From NCBI GenBank assembly GCA_937969485.1, contig CALBVQ010000175.1, positions 1 to 17,578 of the forward strand: a stretch of DNA of 17,578 bases. Reading direction: 5' to 3'. The position numbers were made by a program, and so were the translations under genes. The notes below the pieces were generated by a model. It searched no databases. It worked only from the letters and a program-made list of their open reading frames with translations, and was not told where the DNA came from. Shown here piece by piece: positions 7,239 to 15,157 of this stretch. Each line of letters starts with the position of its first letter. Position 1 is the stretch's first letter. Source of the stretch: an uncultured Saprospiraceae bacterium. Its GTDB lineage: Bacteria > Bacteroidota > Bacteroidia > Chitinophagales > Saprospiraceae.

Positions 7239-7427
7239 TTACTTATCTCCGAATTTAGTTTGTCTATATTCAGCACTGATTATCTCATGTCTTCTTTCAA
7301 CAGAAGGCTTAGTAAAGTGCTTTCTTCTTCTTAGTTCTTTCAATGTTCCAGTACTAAGAAATTTTCTTTTGTAACGCTTAAGAGCTCTATCAATTGACTC
7401 TTCTTCTTTTACATTAATTATTAACAT
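7239..7427 (-). CDS. rpsU: 30S ribosomal protein bS21
   Basis: This 62-residue, strongly basic protein is the small-subunit protein bS21, which binds near the 3' end of 16S rRNA at the mRNA platform. It shows the family pattern IINVKEEESIDRALKRYKRK (residues 3-22), followed by a basic stretch with LRRRKHFTKPSVERR. Its length matches the usual 60-70 residues. In Bacteroidota, bS21 is among the proteins linked to sequestering the anti-Shine-Dalgarno end, which fits the weak SD sequences in this window. It is a single-gene unit with its own promoter (7458-7488) and terminator (7135-7165). Confidence 0.96.
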   Translation of the reverse strand: MLIINVKEEESIDRALKRYKRKFLSTGTLKELRRRKHFTKPSVERRHEIISAEYRQTKFGDK

Positions 7428-7457
7428 TCAATTATTTTGTTTATTTTTTTAGAGCCG

Positions 7458-7488
7458 CAAATGTATGAATTATTTTTAGTCCACACAA
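7458..7488 (-). promoter_or_regulatory. Promoter of rpsU (Bacteroidota-type)
   Basis: On the minus strand a -33-like TTG (7486-7488) is followed after 20 bases by TACATTTG (7458-7465), an exact match to TAnnTTTG. The predicted start gives a leader of roughly 25 bases to the rpsU ATG. Confidence 0.7.
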
Positions 7489-7597
7489 TATATTTTTATA
7501 GAATAAATTTCTTTTCCATCGCAAGTAACTTTATTTTCAATTTATCGTCACATATGCATATATCAACTTTTACCCTTTCTCCTTAAAAAAACCATAT

Positions 7598-8524
7598 ATG
7601 AAAGCGTTACATTTTATTTCTACTGCACTTGTTATCATGTTTTCTAGCCTAGGACTTTTAGCAAGTAATACTTCTGAAATGGCTGCCTTAATTCAAGGCC
7701 GAGTTATAGAAAAGGTAACGGATGCTCCGTTAGCTTACGTCAATATAGGAGTCGTAGATAAAGGTGTAGGAACCGTCACAAATTCCAAAGGTGAATTCAC
7801 CTTAGTGATTCCCTCTTCACTTAATGAGCAGACCATCCGTGTATCTATGGTAGGTTATAAAACACTTGAATATAAGGTTTCAGACTTTGTTGCAAAAATC
7901 AATAACGACTACAATATTTTTCTTGAACCAGATGTCACAGTCATACAGGAGATTGCCATTGTTGATTCTAAAATGCGTTCATACACTAAGGGTAATAGAT
8001 CGAAAACTCAAAATTTTACGGTGGGTTTCGAATCTGACACATTAGGAAATGAGTTCGCTACGAAAATCAAGATTCGAAAAAGAAGGACTATTCTTAAGGA
8101 TGTCCGATTATCTATTGTAGAAAACACATTTGATACGCTTAGATTCAGATTGAATATATATGCAGTGAAGAATGGAAAACCTGGTGCGTTACTTAATAAA
8201 GAAAATATTATCCTAGAAACTGTAAAGAAGGACAGCGAAATTTTAATTGTAGACTTGCTGCCTTATAATGTTATTGTTAGTAGGAATTTTTTCGTAAGCC
8301 TAGAGTGGATCGAAAATGCTATTCTTGATGTTGAAGAGATCGAAAAAGAAGCAATGGGTCTGGATGATGAAAATGCAGAAGATGTGGAAGATGATGATAA
8401 ACCTGACGTTTCTTTCTCTGCGCAGTTTCCCGCTCGGACGGTCTATTATCGAAGTACAAGTCATGCCAGGTGGAGAAGTATCAATGGACTAGGCATAGGT
8501 ATTGAAGTAACCTATTTACAGTAA
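7598..8524 (+). CDS. Secreted protein with carboxypeptidase-regulatory-like domain
   Basis: This 308-residue protein has an N-terminal signal peptide (about 1-23, MKALHFISTALVIMFSSLG). A CarboxypepD_reg-like beta-sandwich follows at about 32-115, with the usual pattern IQGRVIEKVTDAPLAYVNIG, GVGTVTNSKGEFTL and VSMVGYKT. This module is common at the N-terminus of SusC/TonB-dependent transporters, but here no plug or barrel follows. The remaining 190 residues look beta-rich and are not a family I can name. An acidic segment near residues 246-272 (DVEEIEKEAMGLDDENAEDV) precedes the last strands. It probably acts in the periplasm or at the outer membrane; the function is unknown. It is monocistronic, diverges from rpsU, and meets the next gene head-on after 20 bases. 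Confidence 0.85.
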   Translation: MKALHFISTALVIMFSSLGLLASNTSEMAALIQGRVIEKVTDAPLAYVNIGVVDKGVGTVTNSKGEFTLVIPSSLNEQTIRVSMVGYKTLEYKVSDFVAKINNDYNIFLEPDVTVIQEIAIVDSKMRSYTKGNRSKTQNFTVGFESDTLGNEFATKIKIRKRRTILKDVRLSIVENTFDTLRFRLNIYAVKNGKPGALLNKENIILETVKKDSEILIVDLLPYNVIVSRNFFVSLEWIENAILDVEEIEKEAMGLDDENAEDVEDDDKPDVSFSAQFPARTVYYRSTSHARWRSINGLGIGIEVTYLQ

Positions 8525-8544
8525 TCTATAGAAATATGTTGCTC

Positions 8545-9243
8545 TTAGCAAATCATCAATAAGCGATGTTGTCCCTGTTTTTCTTGTGGAGCGCGATGGA
8601 TACATGGAAGAACTTGGCTTTCTGGATGATCAACTGCTAATCTCCAAAAATTACCTACACCTAGTGATATTGTTTTAGCCTGCGGTAGTGCATGATAGTG
8701 AAGATCGAAGAAGTACTCATTTAGAAACTCATCAAAGCCGTCCTCTTGTCCGTCATAAAGCTTTCTAAGGTCTTCCCTAATTTTAGGTATCAACACTTTC
8801 TTGATTGCTTGTGAATGGGGAAGAATTTCACTTGGCTCTCCGAAGTATGTGCATAAAATAGTATCGGTAGGTACTGTGGAACTATCAACATGAAAAGAAT
8901 ATACGTCCGTGGGTAAGAGCGGAAAATCTTCATCCTTTTCATAGCACTTAATGACGTTCAGTATTGGTTTAGCTCCGTGAGCTTGAAGTTTCTTCATGTC
9001 GTTTATTAGGATATCACGAGCTGTTTGCCCAGACTTACTTAGCTCGAAACTTAGAAGATCCGCAACTTCAAGTACAACTATGTTTTCTTCCATTTGCACT
9101 TTTGCTACAATCTCCGAAAAGTCACCTCCGAGATCTCGAGAAAAACAGATCGCATTAATTTCTCCTTCAAAAGGAGTAGCTAGGAAGTTTTCGAAATTTG
9201 TAACACATTGCACTTGGTTTTCAGCTTTACATAGATCTAACAT
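8545..9243 (-). CDS. DUF1826-like protein of unknown function
   Basis: This 232-residue protein, with no signal peptide, resembles the DUF1826 family in its second half: SFHVDSSTVPTDTILCTYFG (residues about 116-135) followed by EPSEILP, then near the C-terminus PCIHRAPQEKQGQHRLLMIC. These match the family pattern of FHxD, a TY-G-G stretch and HRSP...RLLL, as I recall it. The HVD and the later HRAP would give an H-x-D...H set like that of 2-oxoglutarate/Fe(II) oxygenases, but that is inference. Some DUF1826 genes sit beside COG0523 metallochaperone genes in other bacteria; no such neighbour is here. It ends 20 bases from the convergent gene on the left and lies 95 bases after the lipoprotein gene, so it could be last in that minus-strand unit. 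Confidence 0.72.
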   Translation of the reverse strand: MLDLCKAENQVQCVTNFENFLATPFEGEINAICFSRDLGGDFSEIVAKVQMEENIVVLEVADLLSFELSKSGQTARDILINDMKKLQAHGAKPILNVIKCYEKDEDFPLLPTDVYSFHVDSSTVPTDTILCTYFGEPSEILPHSQAIKKVLIPKIREDLRKLYDGQEDGFDEFLNEYFFDLHYHALPQAKTISLGVGNFWRLAVDHPESQVLPCIHRAPQEKQGQHRLLMIC

Positions 9244-9338
9244 AGATTGAAAGTAATGATTTTGAACTATTAATTAACAGGCTAACAAACTACAGCACAC
9301 ATACGTATTGTTGATCTCGTATTAATGTGTATTCAGTG

Positions 9339-9836
9339 TTAGCTCAGCCCTAATCCTGCCAGCTTCATGAATTTGCCTATGAATAAGATCTTATCTAGTT
9401 TCTTGTTAATCTTCTTTTCTACTTTTGGAATTACTGTATACAGCTGACGAACATATGGTTTCGTAGCGAGTCGAGCACCATACAATAGTTTCTCTGCATC
9501 GTTAAGATTCAGGTACCAATGGCTAATTTCTTTATAAATCCTCTCCACAGGTTGCTTGTTCTGCCGAGAATACAATTTGATGAATTTTATTACATCTTTC
9601 GTCTTATTATATTCAAGACTATTTTCCAACGCCTCCACAGTATATGCAGCTAGAATATCCAGTTTTTCGATAGGGTCCATCTTCTTAATGGCAAGTTGTT
9701 GCATCTGTGTATTATGCACCAACAACTCTTTATTCATGCGTGTCGAGGTGCACGATGTTCCAATTAACATAGTTGCCAGAAGCACGTAAATATGTTGGAC
9801 TTTCAATAAGTGTCTAGTCAAATTCAATGGTATCAC
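9339..9836 (-). CDS. Small lipoprotein of unknown function
   Basis: This 165-residue product has a lipoprotein signal: a basic N-terminus (TRHLLK), a hydrophobic core (IYVLLATMLIG) and lipobox cysteine Cys29 (IGTSC|TS). The mature part is mostly helical and charged, with a basic C-terminal stretch (KVEKKINKKLDKILFIGKFMK). I do not recognise a family. The chosen start is a GTG at 9836, overlapping the end of the topoisomerase gene by 23 bases; the next ATG (9770) would lose most of the signal peptide. The overlap suggests cotranscription and translational coupling with the topoisomerase gene. Whether the two share a function is not shown by sequence. Confidence 0.75.
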   Translation of the reverse strand: MIPLNLTRHLLKVQHIYVLLATMLIGTSCTSTRMNKELLVHNTQMQQLAIKKMDPIEKLDILAAYTVEALENSLEYNKTKDVIKFIKLYSRQNKQPVERIYKEISHWYLNLNDAEKLLYGARLATKPYVRQLYTVIPKVEKKINKKLDKILFIGKFMKLAGLGLS

Positions 9837-12444
9837 CAGGTTTTAGTTTTTGATCTGAAGGGTTTCCAAATAAATCCGTTGGTTGATTAGTTGCAGCTGG
9901 AGTTTCTTCCTTTTTCTCAGCAGCACTAAGCATATCTTCTGGTACTTCTTCAGGTTCCACTGAAGTCAATTTACCTTCGAATAGTCTATTCCCGGCAGCT
10001 TTCCAGCCTTTCACATCAATGAGTGAAGTTAATTCATACTTTTCAGTCATTTTCTTATTCCCTTTCTTATAATTCAGAATGACTGGATCAAGAGGTCTAT
10101 TTGAGATGTAATAGAGGGCAGAAGATCTATGATCCGATATGAATTTATACATCGTATCAAACTTAGATGTTTCTATTTTGAAACGTTTTACCATAGTTTT
10201 TCCCTTCTCACCATCATAGTACACGCAATTGAAGTCCGTTTCGGGATTGTATTTAAACTTAGCTGTTACTTGCTCAATATTATTTACTTTGATATCTATA
10301 TTGAGATCTCGAAGAAGATATTCACCGGATTCATAGATCAAGAGAAGGGCATCTCCACTATCGAATTCACCAAGTAGTTCGCCACGTTCGTTCTTGTTAA
10401 GTCGACCACTTACTGGATCGATATAGAATTTTTGAGCGCCAAGGGAAGAGGTTCCAACTTCTAGTTGCACAACTTTCTTGACTGGATATTTAGTAACTGT
10501 ATTACCCTGCGATCCTCGACCTTTTATAGCAAGGTCAGCAAAATCATACTCAAATAGTTTCTTTTTGGCGGTACAGCCAGGGCTTAATTGAATACTCACT
10601 AGTTCAGTTTCACCGTTTTTATTATGAGTAAAATACAGAACTTTCGAACCTTTTGTTCCTTTTGTCAAGTCGTATTCTCGATCTCTTGTGATTGACTTAA
10701 CGTTGAAGCGTTTTGCCATAGTCTTGCCACTTGCTCCATCCACGTACATCATGTTGTAGGTGGTTCTATCGTCCCCTTTCTTCCATACTGCAATGTGTAG
10801 AATGTTCTTTCCCACAAATACCTTGTCGGAAATTCTATACACCCCAAATTTTCCATCTTTTCTGAAGACTATAATATCATCAATATCGGAACAATCCTGG
10901 ACAAATTCGTCTTTCTTCATTCCAGTCCCCATAAAGCCCTCTTTCCTGTCTACGTATAGCTTGGCATTATTAGCTACAACTCTTCTCGCACTGATATTGT
11001 CGAACTCTGTAATTTCAGTCTTACGCTCTTTCCCTTCACTGTACTTGCGTTTTAATTCCGCGTAGTAGTCAATTGAGAATTGCACTATATTAGCAAGGTT
11101 GAAATTTACCTTTTCTAATTCGTCTAGTATATTGGATATAAGCTCATCAGCCTTGAAGCTGTTGTACTTCGATATCCTCTTGATTTTGATTTCGGTCAGG
11201 CGCACAATATCTTCCTCTGTGATATTTCGATTAAGAATCAAGCGATCGTCTGTACCTGACTTAGCTGTGTCTGGAGTAGAAACGTATTTATCTAATCCCT
11301 TTCGAATCGCTAGAAGCACCTCTTCCCAAGATTCGCACTCCTCGATATCCCTATATATTCTCTTCTCAATAAAAATCTTCTCAAGACTCGCAAAGTGCCA
11401 TTTTTCCTCAAGCTCACCTTTCTTTATTTCAAGTTCCCGACGTAAAAGTTCTTTTGTATTTTCTGTGCAAACTCTGAGAATATCAGTAACTGAAAGAAAA
11501 TGTGGTTTGTTGTCAATGATAATACAGGCATTTGGGGAAATACTTTCTTCGCAACGAGTAAATGCATAAAGTGCATCTATTGTCATTTCAGGAGAAGTTC
11601 CACTTTGTAGATCGATGTGAATATCTACCTCTTTCGCAGTATTATCAACTACTTTTTTGATTTTTATTTTACCCTTATCGTTAGCTTTTATGATCGAATC
11701 GATCAGTGAATTCGTGGTAACTCCATAGGGAAGCTCACGAATTGACAATGTGTTTTTATCCACAATCTCTATTCTCGCACGAGAGCGTACCTTTCCGCCT
11801 CTTTTTCCATCGTTATATTCCCTTACATCAACCATGCCGCCATGCATGAAGTCTGGGTAAATGACAGGTGTTTTTCCTTTCAATAACTTTATTGAAGCAT
11901 CAATTAATTCAATAAAATTATGTGGAAGAATTTTGGTAGAAAGTCCTACGGCAATACCTTCAACACCTTGCGTAAGAAGTAATGGAAACTTAACAGGAAG
12001 TGTGACAGGTTCTTTCTTCCGACCATCATAACTCATTTGCCATTCAGTAGTCTGGCTGTTGAAGATAACTTCAAGTGCAAATTTTGTTAGTCTCGCTTCA
12101 ATATATCGAGGAGCTGCGGATCGATCTCCTGTCCTTGTGTCTCCCCAGTTCCCTTGCGGGTCAATGAGTAAGTCTTTTTGGCCTAAGCCAACTAAAGCAT
12201 CCCCTATCGCAGCATCTCCATGCGGATGATACTGCATAGTCTGTCCTATGATATTGGCTACTTTGTGGTAACGCCCGTCATCCATCACTTTCATAGCATG
12301 AAGTATCCTGCGATGTACAGGTTTCATCCCATCTTCAATTGCCGGAACCGCCCTTTCAAGAATTACGTACGACGCATAGTCGAGGAAATATTCTTGATAC
12401 AGACCGTTCAGCGTTATTATTTCACTGTTCGATTCTCTTTCCAT
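9814..12444 (-). CDS. parC: DNA topoisomerase IV / gyrase-type subunit A
   Basis: This 876-residue type IIA topoisomerase A subunit breaks and rejoins double-stranded DNA with its ATPase partner (ParE/GyrB, not in the window). The breakage-reunion domain starts at about residue 12 (LYQEYFLDYASYVILERAVP). Catalytic Tyr114 is in APRYIEARL, preceded by GNWGDTRTGDRSA. The quinolone-determining stretch is QYHPHGDAAIGDAL, with Ala78 where E. coli GyrA has Ser83 and Asp82 where it has Asp87. A beta-pinwheel C-terminal domain follows (about 520-800), with only a degenerate GyrA-box-like motif, GRGSQGN. This favours topoisomerase IV over gyrase. An acidic tail (about 825-876) ends GDTIEFD. It lies 58 bases after the TPR gene, and a small lipoprotein gene overlaps its 3' end. 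Confidence 0.93.
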   Translation of the reverse strand: MERESNSEIITLNGLYQEYFLDYASYVILERAVPAIEDGMKPVHRRILHAMKVMDDGRYHKVANIIGQTMQYHPHGDAAIGDALVGLGQKDLLIDPQGNWGDTRTGDRSAAPRYIEARLTKFALEVIFNSQTTEWQMSYDGRKKEPVTLPVKFPLLLTQGVEGIAVGLSTKILPHNFIELIDASIKLLKGKTPVIYPDFMHGGMVDVREYNDGKRGGKVRSRARIEIVDKNTLSIRELPYGVTTNSLIDSIIKANDKGKIKIKKVVDNTAKEVDIHIDLQSGTSPEMTIDALYAFTRCEESISPNACIIIDNKPHFLSVTDILRVCTENTKELLRRELEIKKGELEEKWHFASLEKIFIEKRIYRDIEECESWEEVLLAIRKGLDKYVSTPDTAKSGTDDRLILNRNITEEDIVRLTEIKIKRISKYNSFKADELISNILDELEKVNFNLANIVQFSIDYYAELKRKYSEGKERKTEITEFDNISARRVVANNAKLYVDRKEGFMGTGMKKDEFVQDCSDIDDIIVFRKDGKFGVYRISDKVFVGKNILHIAVWKKGDDRTTYNMMYVDGASGKTMAKRFNVKSITRDREYDLTKGTKGSKVLYFTHNKNGETELVSIQLSPGCTAKKKLFEYDFADLAIKGRGSQGNTVTKYPVKKVVQLEVGTSSLGAQKFYIDPVSGRLNKNERGELLGEFDSGDALLLIYESGEYLLRDLNIDIKVNNIEQVTAKFKYNPETDFNCVYYDGEKGKTMVKRFKIETSKFDTMYKFISDHRSSALYYISNRPLDPVILNYKKGNKKMTEKYELTSLIDVKGWKAAGNRLFEGKLTSVEPEEVPEDMLSAAEKKEETPAATNQPTDLFGNPSDQKLKPGDTIEFD

Positions 12445-12502
12445 AAATGATTCTAAAGCGCTAAAATATAAAAGAATTTTTATATATGTACATCGAATCG
12501 CT

Positions 12503-13651
12503 TTATATGCACACTTTATCCATATTTTCTAAGGCTTGCGGAAGTCTTAATTTGGCTGCTTTTCTCATGTCCTTACAGGCAGCATCTGCTTGTTCAAGTT
12601 GGACATTGGCATTTGCTCTGTTGTAGTAAGCCTCTGCAAACTTGGGATTTAGCTTGATCGCCGTTGAAAATTTCTGGTGTGCCTCTTTGTATTTTTTCAT
12701 GTTAAGGTAAGCCACTCCCAAAGAGTAGTGAACCTGTGGATTCTTTGGCTCATTTTTTTCTAAAACCTTGTAATCGCCCAGTGCTTCTTCGTATAATTCT
12801 TCATTGAGATAACATATTGCGCGATTTTTTCTTGCTGAAGCATGCTCAGGATTCGCTTCTAATGCCATACTAAAGTCCATCATGGCAGAACGGCTGTTGT
12901 TCATTTTCATTTTGCAATATGCTCTATAATAATATGCATCAGCCAATGAAGGATCTTGCTGTAACGCATTCCCAAAATCTTGAATCGCTTCACTATATTT
13001 TTCTTGATTAAGGTAGGCCTTTCCTCGCGCTAAGTACACCCTTTTATTCCCTGGTTTAACTTCCAGAGCTTTCGTATACGCTACTTCTGCGGAATCGTAA
13101 TCTTTTAATTTATCATTTGCGATCCCTAAATTAAACCAGGCGTTCATGCTTTTAGGATTCAATTCAGCTGCATTCTTAAGATCTTTTTTTGCTGGCCCAT
13201 ATTCTTTCAGATTAAGTAAGCACGTTCCTCTGTTCATGTATGCTTGTGCATACGAAGGATCGAGCTTAATAGCCTCAGTATAAGAGAAAATTGCCGTATC
13301 ATACATTTTGAGTTTCATCAAGGCGTATCCTTTGTACAAGTGAGCTTTCTTAAATGCTGGATCGTATTTTAGGGTAAGATCGAAATCGGAAATCGCATCT
13401 TCGTATTGCTTCAGATTTAATTTAGCATTCGCCCTGTTGTAGTATGCCGATGCATAATCAGGCTTTTCCTTTATTGCCATGGAGTAATATTCTATGGCTT
13501 TGTTATAGTCTTTGTCTTGGAAATGGTCAACTGCAGTATTGAAATATTCAGCTGCTTTTACTTCGTCTTGTGCAACTAGAGAGATAGAAGAGATGCACAG
13601 TATTGTTAGTATAAATACGCACTGTACTTTATTAATCAGATTTTTACACAT
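12503..13651 (-). CDS. Secreted protein with ten tandem tetratricopeptide repeats
   Basis: From the ATG at 13651 this is a 382-residue protein with a signal peptide (MCKNLINK, a hydrophobic core, then a likely cleavage site SLVA|QDE). Almost all the rest is ten contiguous TPR units of 34 residues without gaps, from AAEYFNTAVDHF to the C-terminal AACKDMRKAAKLRLPQA. TPR arrays bind protein partners; the partner and process here are unknown, and location would be periplasmic or outer-membrane associated. The open frame extends upstream to 13861, but that extension destroys the signal peptide and crosses a promoter box at 13677-13684. An ATG at 13669 is the alternative; 13651 gives a compact signal peptide and a leader of about 20 bases. 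The gene precedes parC by 58 bases and may share its transcript. Confidence 0.85.
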   Translation of the reverse strand: MCKNLINKVQCVFILTILCISSISLVAQDEVKAAEYFNTAVDHFQDKDYNKAIEYYSMAIKEKPDYASAYYNRANAKLNLKQYEDAISDFDLTLKYDPAFKKAHLYKGYALMKLKMYDTAIFSYTEAIKLDPSYAQAYMNRGTCLLNLKEYGPAKKDLKNAAELNPKSMNAWFNLGIANDKLKDYDSAEVAYTKALEVKPGNKRVYLARGKAYLNQEKYSEAIQDFGNALQQDPSLADAYYYRAYCKMKMNNSRSAMMDFSMALEANPEHASARKNRAICYLNEELYEEALGDYKVLEKNEPKNPQVHYSLGVAYLNMKKYKEAHQKFSTAIKLNPKFAEAYYNRANANVQLEQADAACKDMRKAAKLRLPQALENMDKVCI

Positions 13652-13676
13652 AAGATAATTATTTAACATGTTGATG

Positions 13677-13684
13677 CAAATATA
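13677..13684 (-). promoter_or_regulatory. -7 box for the TPR gene
   Basis: The minus strand reads TATATTTG, an exact TAnnTTTG match, 25 bases before the ATG at 13651. The -33 region (GCTGTT) is a weak match. The box lies inside the long open frame, which argues against the far-upstream start. Confidence 0.55.
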
Positions 13685-13799
13685 TCTATATTTCTTAAAT
13701 AACAGCTCATCTTTGAGTGAAGCATTTAGAAAGTAGATATGATGTTTAGAGTGTAAGGATGCTTTATGTGTAATGTTGATTTTTGTTAACGTAGTACGG

Positions 13800-13813
13800 T
13801 GGGCTTTCGCCCA
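13800..13813. repeat. GGGC-TTTC-GCCC hairpin, copy 2
   Basis: TGGGC-TTTC-GCCCA is the same 14-mer as in 6504-6517. No T-run follows on either strand in the right place and no gene ends here, so a terminator role is unlikely. Confidence 0.6.
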
Positions 13814-14075
13814 AAAATAAATCCGTTTGCTTCTAGAATTCAAATAGCTAACGTCTTTCAACTAAAATAAATTACATTTGTTATCTGTTTTATTGTCAGA
13901 AATGAACGAATGATTTCTGATCTTTACTTCTATATACAGTATACCGTAAGACACGATACCATCTTAAATAAAACCGTTTTGGTTTTTGGTACGTAAATAG
14001 TAGATAACAATATATGGTGGAATTACGATTTTCGCAAAATCTACCAAAACAAGAGAAAACTAATTGACTAGCCCT

Positions 14076-14097
14076 TAATTTTGGGCCTCGAGCCCAA
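14076..14097 (+). promoter_or_regulatory. Candidate fni operon promoter with overlapping palindrome
   Basis: TAATTTTG (14076-14083) matches the -7 consensus TAnnTTTG and would give a leader of about 20 bases to the ATG at 14108. The perfect inverted repeat TTGGGC-CTCGA-GCCCAA (14081-14097) overlaps the box and the expected start, so it could be an operator or a 5'-UTR hairpin. No clear -33 TTG is seen. Confidence 0.45.
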
Positions 14098-14107
14098 TTA
14101 TAAATTT

Positions 14108-15151
14108 ATGAAGCAAAGGCAAGAATATATTGACCTAGATATTACTGCAAGTTCAAGGAAAGAAGACCACATTACGTTGGCTTTTGCTAGTCAGCAAGAC
14201 CGCATGTTATTAGATAGTAGGTTTGACTATGAACCTATGTTGTCAAGACATCTCGAAGATGAAACCATGCTGCACGGAGAATGGGCGGGTTACAACTTGA
14301 AGCTACCCTTGTGGGTGAGTTCCATGACAGGAGGTACTGAAAAAGCTAAGAAAATCAATTTCAATCTTGCGAGAGCTTGTGGGAAATATGGCTTTGGTAT
14401 GGGACTTGGTTCATGTCGATCCTTATTATTTTCAGATGAATATTTCGAGGATTTCAATGTCAAGTATTTAATGGAAGATTATCCATTGTATGCTAATCTA
14501 GGAATTGCACAAGTTGAGATACTAGCAGAAAATAGTGACTGGGAAAGGATTAAAGAGATGGTAGGTAAGTTGCGTGCTGATGGATTGATTATACATGTAA
14601 ATCCCCTACAAGAATGGCTGCAACCGGAAGGTGATCGTTTTAAGAAACCTCCTATCGAGACGATAAAAAGAGCACTTGATAACTTGGATATGCCAATCAT
14701 CGTAAAAGAAGTAGGTCAAGGAATGGGACCGGCGAGTCTTGATGCATTAATGAGATTACCACTGAAAGCGTTAGAGTTTGCAGCGAGTGGAGGAACTAAT
14801 TTTTCCACTATCGAGCTTTTCCGTGCTGATAAATCTCGGAAAGAGATGTTAGAAAATGCGACTAAAGTAGGGCACACGGCAGAACAAATGGTTCAGATTT
14901 TGAATCAATTGATTGAGCAGAATGGGAGTGATTACTTAACGAAAGATGTGATTATTTCTGGTGGAGTCCGTGACTTTTTAGATAGTTATTATCTTAGAAA
15001 TCTAGCAAATTTCAGTGCTGTTTCTGGTCATGCAAGTGCATTTTTAAAGCATGCTTTAGTTGATGAAGAATCCTTAGATAGATATATAGATACAATGCGA
15101 GAGGGATTGTTGATGTCAGAATCTTTTTTAAGAGTGAGAGACTCAAAATAA
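14108..15151 (+). CDS. fni: Type 2 isopentenyl-diphosphate delta-isomerase (FMN-dependent)
   Basis: This 347-residue TIM-barrel flavoenzyme interconverts isopentenyl and dimethylallyl diphosphate using reduced FMN. Visible family motifs are SSRKEDHI (14-21), MTGG (73-76), GLGSCR, HVNPLQE (163-169, with catalytic-type Gln168 and Mg-binding Glu169), VKEVGQG, ASGGTNFSTIE and SGGVRD. An open frame begins at a TTG at 14081, but that codon lies in a palindrome overlapping a promoter box, and the ATG at 14108 gives the family's normal N-terminus. The gene is 6 bases from mvaA and is the first gene of a mevalonate-linked operon. The enzyme is cytoplasmic. Sequence near the active site is complete, so it should be functional. 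Confidence 0.93.
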   Translation: MKQRQEYIDLDITASSRKEDHITLAFASQQDRMLLDSRFDYEPMLSRHLEDETMLHGEWAGYNLKLPLWVSSMTGGTEKAKKINFNLARACGKYGFGMGLGSCRSLLFSDEYFEDFNVKYLMEDYPLYANLGIAQVEILAENSDWERIKEMVGKLRADGLIIHVNPLQEWLQPEGDRFKKPPIETIKRALDNLDMPIIVKEVGQGMGPASLDALMRLPLKALEFAASGGTNFSTIELFRADKSRKEMLENATKVGHTAEQMVQILNQLIEQNGSDYLTKDVIISGGVRDFLDSYYLRNLANFSAVSGHASAFLKHALVDEESLDRYIDTMREGLLMSESFLRVRDSK

Positions 15152-15157
15152 AATATT

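Larger units (their letters stand above)
13670..14107. other. Divergent intergenic region between the TPR gene and fni
   Basis: These 438 bases hold a minus-strand -7 box (13677-13684), a GGGC-TTTC-GCCC hairpin (13800-13813) that copies the one at 6503-6518, and a plus-strand -7 box overlapped by a palindrome (14076-14097). The remainder is AT-rich with no gene I can support. Confidence 0.6.

Noticed and set aside
13652..13861. An N-terminal extension of the TPR protein to 13861.
   Set aside because: It would bury the signal peptide inside the protein. The extension crosses the GGGC/GCCC hairpin and an exact -7 promoter box.
14081..14107. A TTG start for the IPP isomerase, adding nine residues.
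   Set aside because: The TTG lies within a promoter box and palindrome. The ATG at 14108 gives the normal family N-terminus.
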